A stretch of 64,000 nucleotides of DNA from a virus. The notes below the pieces were generated by a model, which saw only the letters and a list, made by a program, of their open reading frames with translations, was not told the origin of the DNA and made no database searches. This document shows, in pieces, positions 33,370-41,127 of this stretch. The position numbers and the translations under genes were made by a program. The number at the start of each line of letters is the position of its first letter. The stretch's first letter is position 1. The stretch spans positions 62,001 to 126,000 of the IMG/VR virus record IMGVR_UViG_3300036770_003657. One strand, written 5' to 3'.

Positions 33370-34086
33370 ATGGGACGTCCAATTCATAAAAAGTTTTTTG
33401 GTCAAACAAATATTGGTAAAACAGGTGAAGGTGTAGGCGGTGAAGGTGTAGCCAGTGTAACAATTGGTGGAAGCTGGGAAGGTTTTACTAGTGCTTCAAC
33501 TACAGTAACATTTAGCGCACCACAAATACCAGGTGGTGAAACTGCAACTGGTACCGCAGTGATTGATGGAAATGGTGCAGTAACAGCAGTTACAATTACT
33601 AATTCTGGTTCAGGATATACATCAGCACCAACAGTAACAATTGCTGATAGTGATGGTGGTGCAGAAACTACTGGAACAGCTACAGCAGTATTGACTACCG
33701 GTGCAGATGCTCGTCAAAATAGTATAACTGTAACAGCTTATTTGCCTGCTGCAAATACTCAAGGTTATATCAGAGGTGCAGGTGGCAGTAGTGCAGTTAC
33801 AGGTGATATATTACGTCAAGTAGGTAGTAATAAGTACGTTGTACAAACTGCTCAAGGTGTAGGTCGTTGTAAACTAGTAGCTGATGGTGCAGCCAATGCA
33901 GCAGGTGAAATGACTATAACAGCAGTAGATAGCAGTGGTAAAACATATTATGTTAGTAAACTAACTGCTAAAAGAGCTAGACTATATCCATATGGTGCAG
34001 CTGGTCATGAGTTTGCAGCTGGTCAAATTGCTCCTTGGAGTTTTGCTGCCGCTGCTAGTGGTAGAGTACAAATTGTCAATAGATAA
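33370..34086 (+). CDS. Virion structural protein with Ig-like beta repeats
   Basis: 238 residues. It begins MGRPIHKKFFGQTNIGKTGE, a start found in structural proteins of marine T4-like phages to my recollection. Residues ~50-110 contain the ATGTAVIDGNGAVTAVTITN and SGSGYTSAPTVTIAD pattern, a small beta domain widespread in phage fibres and decoration proteins. The C-terminal ~110 residues include KYVVQTAQGVGRCKLVADGA and end in VQIVNR. Gly/Ala/Thr-rich, no enzyme motif. It may be a head or tail decoration protein; role unknown. A strong SD is present, and its stop overlaps the next start by one base (TAATG). Confidence 0.7.
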   Translation: MGRPIHKKFFGQTNIGKTGEGVGGEGVASVTIGGSWEGFTSASTTVTFSAPQIPGGETATGTAVIDGNGAVTAVTITNSGSGYTSAPTVTIADSDGGAETTGTATAVLTTGADARQNSITVTAYLPAANTQGYIRGAGGSSAVTGDILRQVGSNKYVVQTAQGVGRCKLVADGAANAAGEMTITAVDSSGKTYYVSKLTAKRARLYPYGAAGHEFAAGQIAPWSFAAAASGRVQIVNR

Positions 34087-35240
34087 TGTCTAAAGTTCTT
34101 AGAATACAAAAAGGCGGATATAAAGTTATTGCTGAAGAAGGCAGTGAGATCCGCCTTGATTCTGGATCTGGAGGTAGGGTAACAGTAACAGGTGATTTAT
34201 ATGTTGAAGGTCAAACAACTTATATCAATACTGTAGACTTAGAAATTGAAGATCGTATTATAATTTTAAACAGAGGTGAACAAGGTCCTGGGATAACTTC
34301 AAGCTCTACACAACCTATGTCAGGACTACAAATTGATAGAGGTAATGTTGATGCCTTGATGGTGTTTGACGAACAACCTTTTAAAAGTTTAACAAGTAAT
34401 CCTAATGAAAACACATTATTACCACCTAGTTTTGTTTTGAAAGATAATTCAAATACTAAAAATTTATTACCTTTAACTACAAATAAAATTCAAACTTATG
34501 GTTTAGAAGGAGGTAATAAGGATTTAACTATTTGGACAGGTTATGAAGGCGTAATAAAAGTAGATTATCTCACAACACCAGCAGGAGAGACAGAAGCTAT
34601 ATATGATCCCTATCATATAAGAATACAAAATTTATTGAATTCTTCCATTGCAGAAATTCAAGATCAAGCTAATGATATGGTTCCTAATATTAAATTTATT
34701 AGAGAATATGTTAGAGCCAGTGCTGGCGAAGCTGTTATTCAAAGATTTTATAGATATACAGAAACCACTACAGAAAATACCTTATCAGGTGGTGAAGCTA
34801 GGGACATTTCACAAGAAGGTGATGGATTTAGTGGGGTACAGTTTGTTGTAGGTTCAGGACCTTTTGGTGCTAGAGTAAAAAATGATGTAGCCAGAATTGG
34901 CCGTTTTGGTTTAGATAACGGAATGATTATCGGACAAGGTGCAGAAAGTGCCAATAATATAAGAATAGTTATTGATAACGGTGATAATGCAGTGATAAAA
35001 ACTGACAATACTGACTTACAGATTAGTCCTAGTACAAGAAATATAGTTTTAAAAAGTGTACTAAGGGTAGAAAATCTAAGTAATGAATTTGCAGACCCAA
35101 CACCAGTAGTAGGTGAAAATGTTTTATTTGTGAGACAAGAATTAGGTTCAGGTGGTACAGGAGTTTATTTTACCAATGTCGTTGGTAATGGTGAATTTTG
35201 TAGTGCATCAAATGCGCTAGTTTATAGTTTAATATTTTAG
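34086..35240 (+). CDS. Fibre-type virion structural protein
   Basis: 384 residues. The N-terminal ~70 residues carry GRVTVTGDLYVEGQTTYINT and VDLEIEDRIIILNRGEQGPG, a beta-helix-like motif used repeatedly in long tail fibre and appendage proteins of T4-like phages. The middle is mixed alpha/beta and includes IKFIREYVRASAGEAVIQRF. The C-terminal ~70 residues contain TDNTDLQISPSTRNIVLKS, also fibre-like. The function is structural; adsorption or connection of appendages is inferred from the type. It is coupled to the preceding gene by a 1-nt overlap. Confidence 0.65.
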   Translation: MSKVLRIQKGGYKVIAEEGSEIRLDSGSGGRVTVTGDLYVEGQTTYINTVDLEIEDRIIILNRGEQGPGITSSSTQPMSGLQIDRGNVDALMVFDEQPFKSLTSNPNENTLLPPSFVLKDNSNTKNLLPLTTNKIQTYGLEGGNKDLTIWTGYEGVIKVDYLTTPAGETEAIYDPYHIRIQNLLNSSIAEIQDQANDMVPNIKFIREYVRASAGEAVIQRFYRYTETTTENTLSGGEARDISQEGDGFSGVQFVVGSGPFGARVKNDVARIGRFGLDNGMIIGQGAESANNIRIVIDNGDNAVIKTDNTDLQISPSTRNIVLKSVLRVENLSNEFADPTPVVGENVLFVRQELGSGGTGVYFTNVVGNGEFCSASNALVYSLIF

Positions 35241-35249
35241 GAAAAATAA

Positions 35250-35657
35250 ATGGCAAGTGGTTTTGGATTAGTGAGTTCTATAGTTCCAGTGCTAGCAGTT
35301 ACAAATCCTGATCCAGGAGATATTGCTGGTGCCCCTAGTGGTGGACAACCAATATTTAAAGTTGGAGTTTCTCCCTTTATATCTCCAGATTGGCCTGGTA
35401 CTGCTTATGCAATTACAAGTATGTTTTTTTGTAATAGAGGAAATATTCCTTCTAATTTAACATTATATCTAGTACCTAAAGCTAGTGCATACCCGTCAAC
35501 ATTCACAGTCATTATTAAAGATTTAAATATTCCACCAGGTGATACATTTGCTTTTGAAAGTGAAAAAATTATTTTAGGTGTAGAAGATAGTATTTGGGCC
35601 AGCTGTGATCAACCAGCTAGTATAAATGCTGTATTAAGTGTTGTTAGGGTTGCATAA
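35250..35657 (+). CDS. Small beta-sandwich structural protein, paralogue of the gene at 61242
   Basis: 135 residues, no enzyme motif. Its C-terminal half (VIIKDLNIPPGDTFAFESEK, then IILGVEDSIWASCDQPASIN and AVLSVVRV) lines up with the 112-residue protein near the right end (NDFEIPNSDAISFVAGKLVL, then ESGDSLRV, and VTLSILE). Both fit a small jelly-roll-like fold used for fibre tips or head decorations. It has an SD-like AGGAAAAA before ATG and overlaps the next start by one base. Confidence 0.6.
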   Translation: MASGFGLVSSIVPVLAVTNPDPGDIAGAPSGGQPIFKVGVSPFISPDWPGTAYAITSMFFCNRGNIPSNLTLYLVPKASAYPSTFTVIIKDLNIPPGDTFAFESEKIILGVEDSIWASCDQPASINAVLSVVRVA

Positions 35658-36334
35658 TGAAATTTTATAAAGCTCAAAAATTAAATAACAATATAGTTAA
35701 AAGTCAAGAACTAACTATAAGTTCAAGATATAAAGGTCTAATTATTATGGATTACCCGTTTGATCCTCCTACAGCAGGTGCTACGAGGGAGGAATATGGA
35801 GTGCCTATTATCAATGCAATACGTATACCATCAGGACCTGATAGTGAAAGACCTTTAAAGGCTAACTGGTATAATGATGAGGAAAGCGGTCTTATAAGAT
35901 ATAATACAGATGGCGATGCGTTAGAAGTTTTAACTAATGGTGTTTGGATTCAATTAAAGGCTAAACAACCAGCAGAAATTACTATACAGAGATTTGGTGC
36001 AGCTCCCGGTAATACCCTTGATACTGATGAGGACACTTATATAGGCACAGAGCCAAATGACGACGATACTGGATATCTTGATCCTCTTACATCTACTTTT
36101 GTAGACGGTGTAGAAAAATATTTTGGTCCTATAAAAGAAAGAATTAATGAGCTAACACCAAAGAGTGCTGCAAATATTATGGTATATGTAGAAAATGTAT
36201 TTCAAATACCTTATACTAATTATAGATTAGTTGATAGTGGCGCTATCAATAGAAGCCCTTCTGGGGTGTATCTTCAGTTTGAGTCACCTCCACCCATAGG
36301 TAAAACGGTCACTGTAATTCACGGGTTTGACTAA
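35657..36334 (+). CDS. Virion structural protein with fibre-tip-like module
   Basis: 225 residues. It contains GLIRYNTDGDALEVLTNGVW (about 75-94), the 'IRYNT...F....GxxW' pattern seen at ends of phage tail fibres and short fibres. A second part (SAANIMVYVENVFQIPYTNY and VYLQFESPPPIGKTVTVIHG) matches a beta module common in phage appendage proteins. No catalytic motif. It is the last gene before a 147-nt leader region and belongs to a four-gene run with 1-9 nt gaps. Confidence 0.6.
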   Translation: MKFYKAQKLNNNIVKSQELTISSRYKGLIIMDYPFDPPTAGATREEYGVPIINAIRIPSGPDSERPLKANWYNDEESGLIRYNTDGDALEVLTNGVWIQLKAKQPAEITIQRFGAAPGNTLDTDEDTYIGTEPNDDDTGYLDPLTSTFVDGVEKYFGPIKERINELTPKSAANIMVYVENVFQIPYTNYRLVDSGAINRSPSGVYLQFESPPPIGKTVTVIHGFD

Positions 36335-36350
36335 CCTTTTCCCAAAAATA

Positions 36351-36358
36351 GCTAAATA
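36351..36358 (+). promoter_or_regulatory. Late promoter candidate GCTAAATA
   Basis: GCTAAATA lies in the 147-nt gap before the 934-residue fibre gene and is identical to the octamer at 33299. Placed 124 nt before the ATG, it would produce a long structured leader. Confidence 0.45.
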
Positions 36359-36481
36359 AGAATGAAGTACTCGTAGTCTGAGTATTGAACAAACTGTGGT
36401 AAACCAGCAAAGAGCCCGAAAGGGATGCGAGCGAGCGTTCAAATTTGGTTAACCGTGAAACACGGGGTATAGGGGAGCAGA
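36359..36481 (+). promoter_or_regulatory. Structured 5' leader of the 934-residue fibre gene
   Basis: Three stem-loops stand out in an otherwise AT-rich region: GTACTC 36367-36372 with GAGTAT 36380-36385; a GGTAAACCA/TGGTTAACC stem (36398-36406 with 36446-36454, one mismatch) enclosing a CCC-GAAA-GGG tetraloop hairpin at 36415-36424; and CCGTG-AAA-CACGG at 36453-36465. The ribosome site AGGGGAG (36471-36477) lies just beyond the last stem. The last stem and the long stem share two bases and so cannot both be complete. It may protect the mRNA or gate translation. Confidence 0.45.
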
Positions 36482-39286
36482 ATGGCCAATGTAGGTCGTA
36501 TTTCAGGTTCCCTCTTAAGAAGGAATCTTCTCAGAAATGGGGAGGATCTTGCTTTTGAGGATAACTTACTTTATCTATCAGTACCAGATGCTAATGATCC
36601 TACTAAGTTTGTAGGTATTGGTATTAATAATGATAGTCCCGTATACCAACTAGATATTACAGGAACAACTAGGTCTACTGATTATCTAGGAGAATATTTA
36701 AAAATAGATAATGTTCAAATTGATAATAACGAAATACGCAGTACGTCAGGCGGCTTATCTATAAAGACAAATACAAGTAATGACTACCTAACCTTCGATA
36801 GTAAAACATTTAAGCTAACAAATTTAGATCCAGTGCTAGGAACTAGCCAACTTGATCTAATAGGTAATCTTGAGGTAAATGGCAATATTCATGCTACTGG
36901 TAGTATAACTGCTGATGGTAGTTTGACATTCGGTGATCAGGACACAGATAACATTGTTTTTAATGCTGATGTTAAAAGCAATATTATTCCTGATATAGAT
37001 GATACTTATGACTTAGGCAGTTTAACTAAATCATGGAGCCAAGTTTATGTAGATGATATGAGACTAGGTGGTCCTGAAGTAGGTGATTCATATAATTTTG
37101 CTGAAACTACTATACCAGGATCAGGAACATTACCTGCAAAAACGTTTACTGGTATAGATAGTCCACAAAATTATACCAAAATTAGTAACACTTTTGCAAA
37201 CGGACATTTAGTATTAAATTCAAATGGTAATGGTCTTATTGAGCTTATTAATGATACAAGAATTACCAATGATCTAAACGTACTGGGTGATGTAGCCACT
37301 GACAATGCCAATTATATTTTAATGGGTGATCCAGAATACGGTATATTGTCTGGTGCAGTAGATATGACACAGCAGACTAGTTTGACTGATGGTGTTGCTC
37401 AACTTAATCTTACACTAACTTTATTGGTCCCATTACCACCACCAAGTTTTCCAAATTCAATAAATTTAACAATTAATAGTCTTACTACACGCATAATGAA
37501 CATAGATGCTGATGCTCAATTATTAAACGGTACAGGTATCACAGCACCAGCAGCTGGTACTATTGTTTATGTTGCTAGAGTTAATACTTTTAGTACTAAC
37601 ATAATACAAGATACTGGCCCAGGCAATCGTGGCATACTAACAGTTAATAGAAATAGCAGTGCAGCGGTTACTAAAAAACTGACATACGGCAATACCACTC
37701 AAACTATTACCACTGTACTAACAGGTTCAACTCTTGGTAGTGAAGAATTCAAATACACCCAGCCAACTACAGGTGTATTAGTTCCAGGTTATTTGATTAG
37801 AATATCTGCAAGTGGTACAGCTTTTGGTGGATTATCACTGAATGGTACATACGTTATTACTTTTATTAGTTCAAAGATTTTAAAGTTAGCCAGTTACAAT
37901 ACTACAACTGGCCAACAAACACCAACAAATATTGTAGCTGATGCTACAACAACAGGTCAAAGTTTAGAATTTACTACAATAAATGACAATGGTGCATATA
38001 CAGATAATAATACTAGTCTTATTGTAGGTGATAATGTTGCTTATCCTGTAGACAAGCCAGGGTTTCACGAGACAGTAGATTTGAGTGTTAGTGGTACAGC
38101 AGTTCCAGCAGGTTGGAACACTGTACAAATACTACATGATGCAGCAGGTTCAACTACAATTGGAGCTAACACAAGTAACATAGGTATTTGGTATTATGAT
38201 AGTACCAGTCCACTGGCTCCTGTTTTCAGTAGTCAAACTTTTACATTAGGTACAAGTAGTATAACTTATAGTAGCACTATTCCTCATTACAATAGTAGTA
38301 CAACATATAATGTAGGTTTTTTAGTAACTTGGAACCCAGGTGAAACTAGTTTACCAACTACTAATTCAAATTGCTTAACAACTAGTGCTGTTGGTCCGTG
38401 GACTACAGCAGGTAATAAAAATTTAACTTTATTTGGATATTCAACTTTACCAGCAACTACTCAAGTTACAACAGGTGCAGGTCCTAATAGTACAACTTTT
38501 GTAGTTAACGTAGTCACAGGGTTTGGTGCTTGGACAACTACAACAACTGTACCACAGTTTACAGCAGATAATAGTTACCTCACAGCAAATTCAGCACTAC
38601 CAGCATTAAATGCCATAGTTCTTTATAAGACTGGAACAACAAGCAGTACAAGCTTTTTAGATGAAACAAATATTTTCTTTAACGCGGCGGTAGGTGGTAG
38701 TACAACTGGTGCTACAAGATGTGAAAACCCAGACGGTGGCACTTTAATGGCTGATACACCACCTTTTACAGCAGGAAGTACATTGTTTAACAGCCAAACA
38801 AGTACTTTACTAGACACTGATGCTACTGTAGTAGGTACAGGTACAGGTGTTAATAGTCTCAAACATGATTTAACAGATTACTCAACAGGTTATTTGCCAG
38901 CAGGTCCAAATCTAAGCACTAGAATCCCAACCAGACCACAATATTTTACATTTAGATTTGTAAGAAGTGGTGTCAGTAAATTTAGAATACGCTGGACTAC
39001 ACCATCAGGTATAGCAGGTATTTGGGCAGCACTACCAGGACCTAACGGGACTAGTTTAAAATCAGGAAATATATTCGGATGGTTAAGTTCTGCTATTGAT
39101 AACAGCCTAGCAGGTGGTTGTGCTTTGGGTGGTAATTTGCCAACGGGTAGTGGTACTAAACAAGTTAATATAAGTTTTGGTACATTAAGTAGTACAAATA
39201 GTACTAATAATGAAATATGGGTGAGAATTAGATTAGAACAAGGGCAGTCAATGACCAGTTTGTATTTAGATGTGAGCGATCAATAA
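36482..39286 (+). CDS. Large fibre-type virion protein with beta modules
   Basis: 934 residues. N-terminal domain: GRISGSLLRRNLLRNGEDLA, LLYLSVPDANDPTKFVGIGI, then repeated short-strand motifs such as LEVNGNIHATGSITADGSLT and a segment ending DTYDLGSLTKSWSQVYVDD (about 160-195), a classic fibre shaft pattern. Residues ~290-850 are Thr/Ser/Gly-rich beta modules. The WYYDSTSPLAPVFSSQTFTL and STIPHYNSSTTYNVGF part (~560-610) has a close counterpart in the fibre gene at the right edge. The C-terminal domain includes KFRIRWTTPSGIAGIWAALP and VRIRLEQGQSMTSLYLDVS. Probably a long tail fibre or other adhesin subunit. The ATG is preceded by AGGGGAG. Confidence 0.7.
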   Translation: MANVGRISGSLLRRNLLRNGEDLAFEDNLLYLSVPDANDPTKFVGIGINNDSPVYQLDITGTTRSTDYLGEYLKIDNVQIDNNEIRSTSGGLSIKTNTSNDYLTFDSKTFKLTNLDPVLGTSQLDLIGNLEVNGNIHATGSITADGSLTFGDQDTDNIVFNADVKSNIIPDIDDTYDLGSLTKSWSQVYVDDMRLGGPEVGDSYNFAETTIPGSGTLPAKTFTGIDSPQNYTKISNTFANGHLVLNSNGNGLIELINDTRITNDLNVLGDVATDNANYILMGDPEYGILSGAVDMTQQTSLTDGVAQLNLTLTLLVPLPPPSFPNSINLTINSLTTRIMNIDADAQLLNGTGITAPAAGTIVYVARVNTFSTNIIQDTGPGNRGILTVNRNSSAAVTKKLTYGNTTQTITTVLTGSTLGSEEFKYTQPTTGVLVPGYLIRISASGTAFGGLSLNGTYVITFISSKILKLASYNTTTGQQTPTNIVADATTTGQSLEFTTINDNGAYTDNNTSLIVGDNVAYPVDKPGFHETVDLSVSGTAVPAGWNTVQILHDAAGSTTIGANTSNIGIWYYDSTSPLAPVFSSQTFTLGTSSITYSSTIPHYNSSTTYNVGFLVTWNPGETSLPTTNSNCLTTSAVGPWTTAGNKNLTLFGYSTLPATTQVTTGAGPNSTTFVVNVVTGFGAWTTTTTVPQFTADNSYLTANSALPALNAIVLYKTGTTSSTSFLDETNIFFNAAVGGSTTGATRCENPDGGTLMADTPPFTAGSTLFNSQTSTLLDTDATVVGTGTGVNSLKHDLTDYSTGYLPAGPNLSTRIPTRPQYFTFRFVRSGVSKFRIRWTTPSGIAGIWAALPGPNGTSLKSGNIFGWLSSAIDNSLAGGCALGGNLPTGSGTKQVNISFGTLSSTNSTNNEIWVRIRLEQGQSMTSLYLDVSDQ

Positions 39287-39298
39287 TAGGATTATAGA

Positions 39299-41062
39299 AT
39301 GGCCGTAACTGATGCAACCAGAGTTGATTTATTATTAAAGAAGTTATCAGGTGTAGCTAAGACCGACACCGCTGCTAACAAGAGTGTAAGTAATGAATCT
39401 ATAGCCAGTCCAGCCCTTAATAGAGGTGACAGTCTATGGCTTAATGCCTATTTGGTTCCTGCTACTGCAAGTGCTACATTAGGAACTGTAACAGGTTATT
39501 TGTCAAGTGACAAAGTAGAATGTACAGCAGATACTACCAGTCAAAGAATGGGTGGACAAGTATACCCTACTTGGAAAACAGGTTTAACAGATTGGATACC
39601 ACCTGAGTTTGACACTGTCAATGTTACAAATAGTTATAGAGTAAAAGTTTATTATGGTGCTAGTGGTCTAATAGATCCAAGTACTAGTGGTGGTACACAG
39701 ATATTTGCTGATGGTATATTAGGTGCTGGTGAATGGTATTTTGATTATCAAGCTGGTATATTACATTTTTATGGAAATAGTATACCAACTGGAATGACCA
39801 GTAGTCATGTCATTTACGTATTTGGTTATAGGTATGTAGGACCAAAAGGCTTTGACTATGCCTTTAAGGTAGATAGTCCTATAATGCGTGGTGATTTAAC
39901 ATTACCGAATCTAATTACCTTAAGAGGCGATACAGTTATAGAACAAAATTTAACTGTAACTAAAGATTTAGAGATACAAGGTGGTGATTTAACAACTACT
40001 GAAACTATTTTTAATTTGTTGAATACAACTGCTGAAACAATTAATTTTGGTGGAGAAGCTACAAGTCTTATACTAGGTGCAATAACAGGTACAACCAATA
40101 TTAGAAATAATTTAGAAGTTGATGGTGATGTAGTTATCGACGGTGATGATTTAAAAACAACCAGTACAACATTTAATTTACTTCCAGATGTTGCTGAGAC
40201 AGTTAATTTTGCCATGGCTGCTACAGATTTAGTAGTGGGCGCTACAACAGGTACAACAAGAATTAGAAATGACCTTGATGTTGATGGCGACTTAAATGTA
40301 GATGGTGATTTTCATATTGGTAATAACTTAGATATTGATGGTGATTTAAACATTGATGGTGGTGACTTAACAGTTAGTACAGAAGAATTTAATATTGCCA
40401 ATACAGTGGCCACAACAATTAATTTTGGTGGTGATGCTACAACTATTGAAATTGGTAGTAGTGAAGGCATTACTAATGTTAATAATAATTTAGACGTTGA
40501 TGGTACCTTAAACATTGATGGTGGTGACTTAACAGTTAGTACACAGGCATTTAATCTAGCTAACGAAATTGCTACAACAATTAATTTTGGTGGTGATGCT
40601 ACAACTATTGAAATAGGTAGTAGTGAAGGCATTACTAATGTTAATAATAATTTAGATGTTGATGGTGATGTTAATATTGATGGCGGTGATTTAACAGTCA
40701 GCACAGAAGAATTTAATCTGGCAAACACAACTGCCAAGACAGTTAATTTTGCGGGAGAAGCAACAAATATTGAGATTGGTAGTAGTGAAGGTTATACCAA
40801 TGTTAATAACAATTTGGCAGTAGATGGTAATTTACAAATTAATAAGGACTTGGCAATTGGCGGCAGTTTTGCAGTAGATAATAATTTATATGTAGAAGGT
40901 TCATCAAGAGTCAGTCAAAGTTTAGAAGTTGAAGACAGCGTAAAAGTTGCAAACGAATTAGCAGTAGATGGAGATACAAATATAACAAAAGACCTTAATG
41001 TAGGTGGCTACATTAAAGGTGGACAGTTGATAGACACAACAATAGATTGCGGGGAGTACTGA
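39299..41062 (+). CDS. Fibre protein with five 54-residue beta-helix repeats
   Basis: 587 residues. The N-terminal ~190 residues form a globular region (SLWLNAYLVPATASATLGTV; GEWYFDYQAGILHFYGNSIP). Residues ~215-510 consist of tandem units of about 54 residues with IDGGDLTVSTEEFNLAN, INFGGDATTIEIGSSEGITN and VNNNLDVDGD, which suggests a triple beta-helix shaft built of Asp/Asn ladders. The C-terminus GGQLIDTTIDCGEY shares a DCGxY end with the 331-residue protein downstream. The stop overlaps the start of a 21-codon frame as TGATG. It looks like a long, thin fibre shaft; receptor-binding role is inferred. Confidence 0.72.
   Translation: MAVTDATRVDLLLKKLSGVAKTDTAANKSVSNESIASPALNRGDSLWLNAYLVPATASATLGTVTGYLSSDKVECTADTTSQRMGGQVYPTWKTGLTDWIPPEFDTVNVTNSYRVKVYYGASGLIDPSTSGGTQIFADGILGAGEWYFDYQAGILHFYGNSIPTGMTSSHVIYVFGYRYVGPKGFDYAFKVDSPIMRGDLTLPNLITLRGDTVIEQNLTVTKDLEIQGGDLTTTETIFNLLNTTAETINFGGEATSLILGAITGTTNIRNNLEVDGDVVIDGDDLKTTSTTFNLLPDVAETVNFAMAATDLVVGATTGTTRIRNDLDVDGDLNVDGDFHIGNNLDIDGDLNIDGGDLTVSTEEFNIANTVATTINFGGDATTIEIGSSEGITNVNNNLDVDGTLNIDGGDLTVSTQAFNLANEIATTINFGGDATTIEIGSSEGITNVNNNLDVDGDVNIDGGDLTVSTEEFNLANTTAKTVNFAGEATNIEIGSSEGYTNVNNNLAVDGNLQINKDLAIGGSFAVDNNLYVEGSSRVSQSLEVEDSVKVANELAVDGDTNITKDLNVGGYIKGGQLIDTTIDCGEY
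39970..40830 (+). repeat. Tandem 162-nt repeats in the 587-residue fibre gene
   Basis: Five units; the last three start at 40351, 40513 and 40675, exactly 162 nt apart. The first two of these three differ at few bases (compare 40411-40503 with 40573-40665), so they duplicated recently, whereas the first two units of the array have diverged. Unit size in protein is 54 residues. Confidence 0.88.
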
Positions 41063-41127
41063 TGAGAAATTCAGTATTTTTGGTAAATAAAAGTATTAAA
41101 TTTTTTACTTCAAAGGAAGATAAATGA
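41062..41127 (+). CDS. Possible 21-residue peptide between fibre and giant genes
   Basis: ATG 41062 starts inside the preceding stop (TGATG) and the frame ends at TGA 41125-41127, overlapping the giant gene start (ATGA). The peptide is MRNSVFLVNKSIKFFTSKED plus a final Lys. The perfect overlap at both ends would let ribosomes pass from one large gene to the next. A similar short frame (MKRDSLSIILNKKGSVKG...) sits in the same place at 62662. A late-promoter-like GGTAAATA (41082-41089) lies within it, so the region could instead be a plain leader. Confidence 0.35.
   Translation: MRNSVFLVNKSIKFFTSKEDK
41082..41089 (+). promoter_or_regulatory. Weak late promoter candidate GGTAAATA before the giant gene
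   Basis: It carries the TAAATA core 35 nt before the giant gene ATG, followed by the ribosome site AAAGGAAG (41113-41120). Weak as a motif, but the giant gene needs a nearby start of transcription or long read-through. Confidence 0.3.

Noticed and set aside
40312-40737. Minus-strand open frames of 119-141 codons opposite the 54-residue repeats
   Set aside because: They are repeats of the same low-complexity codons read backwards (Ser/Pro/Lys/Leu) and arise from the repetitive coding strand.
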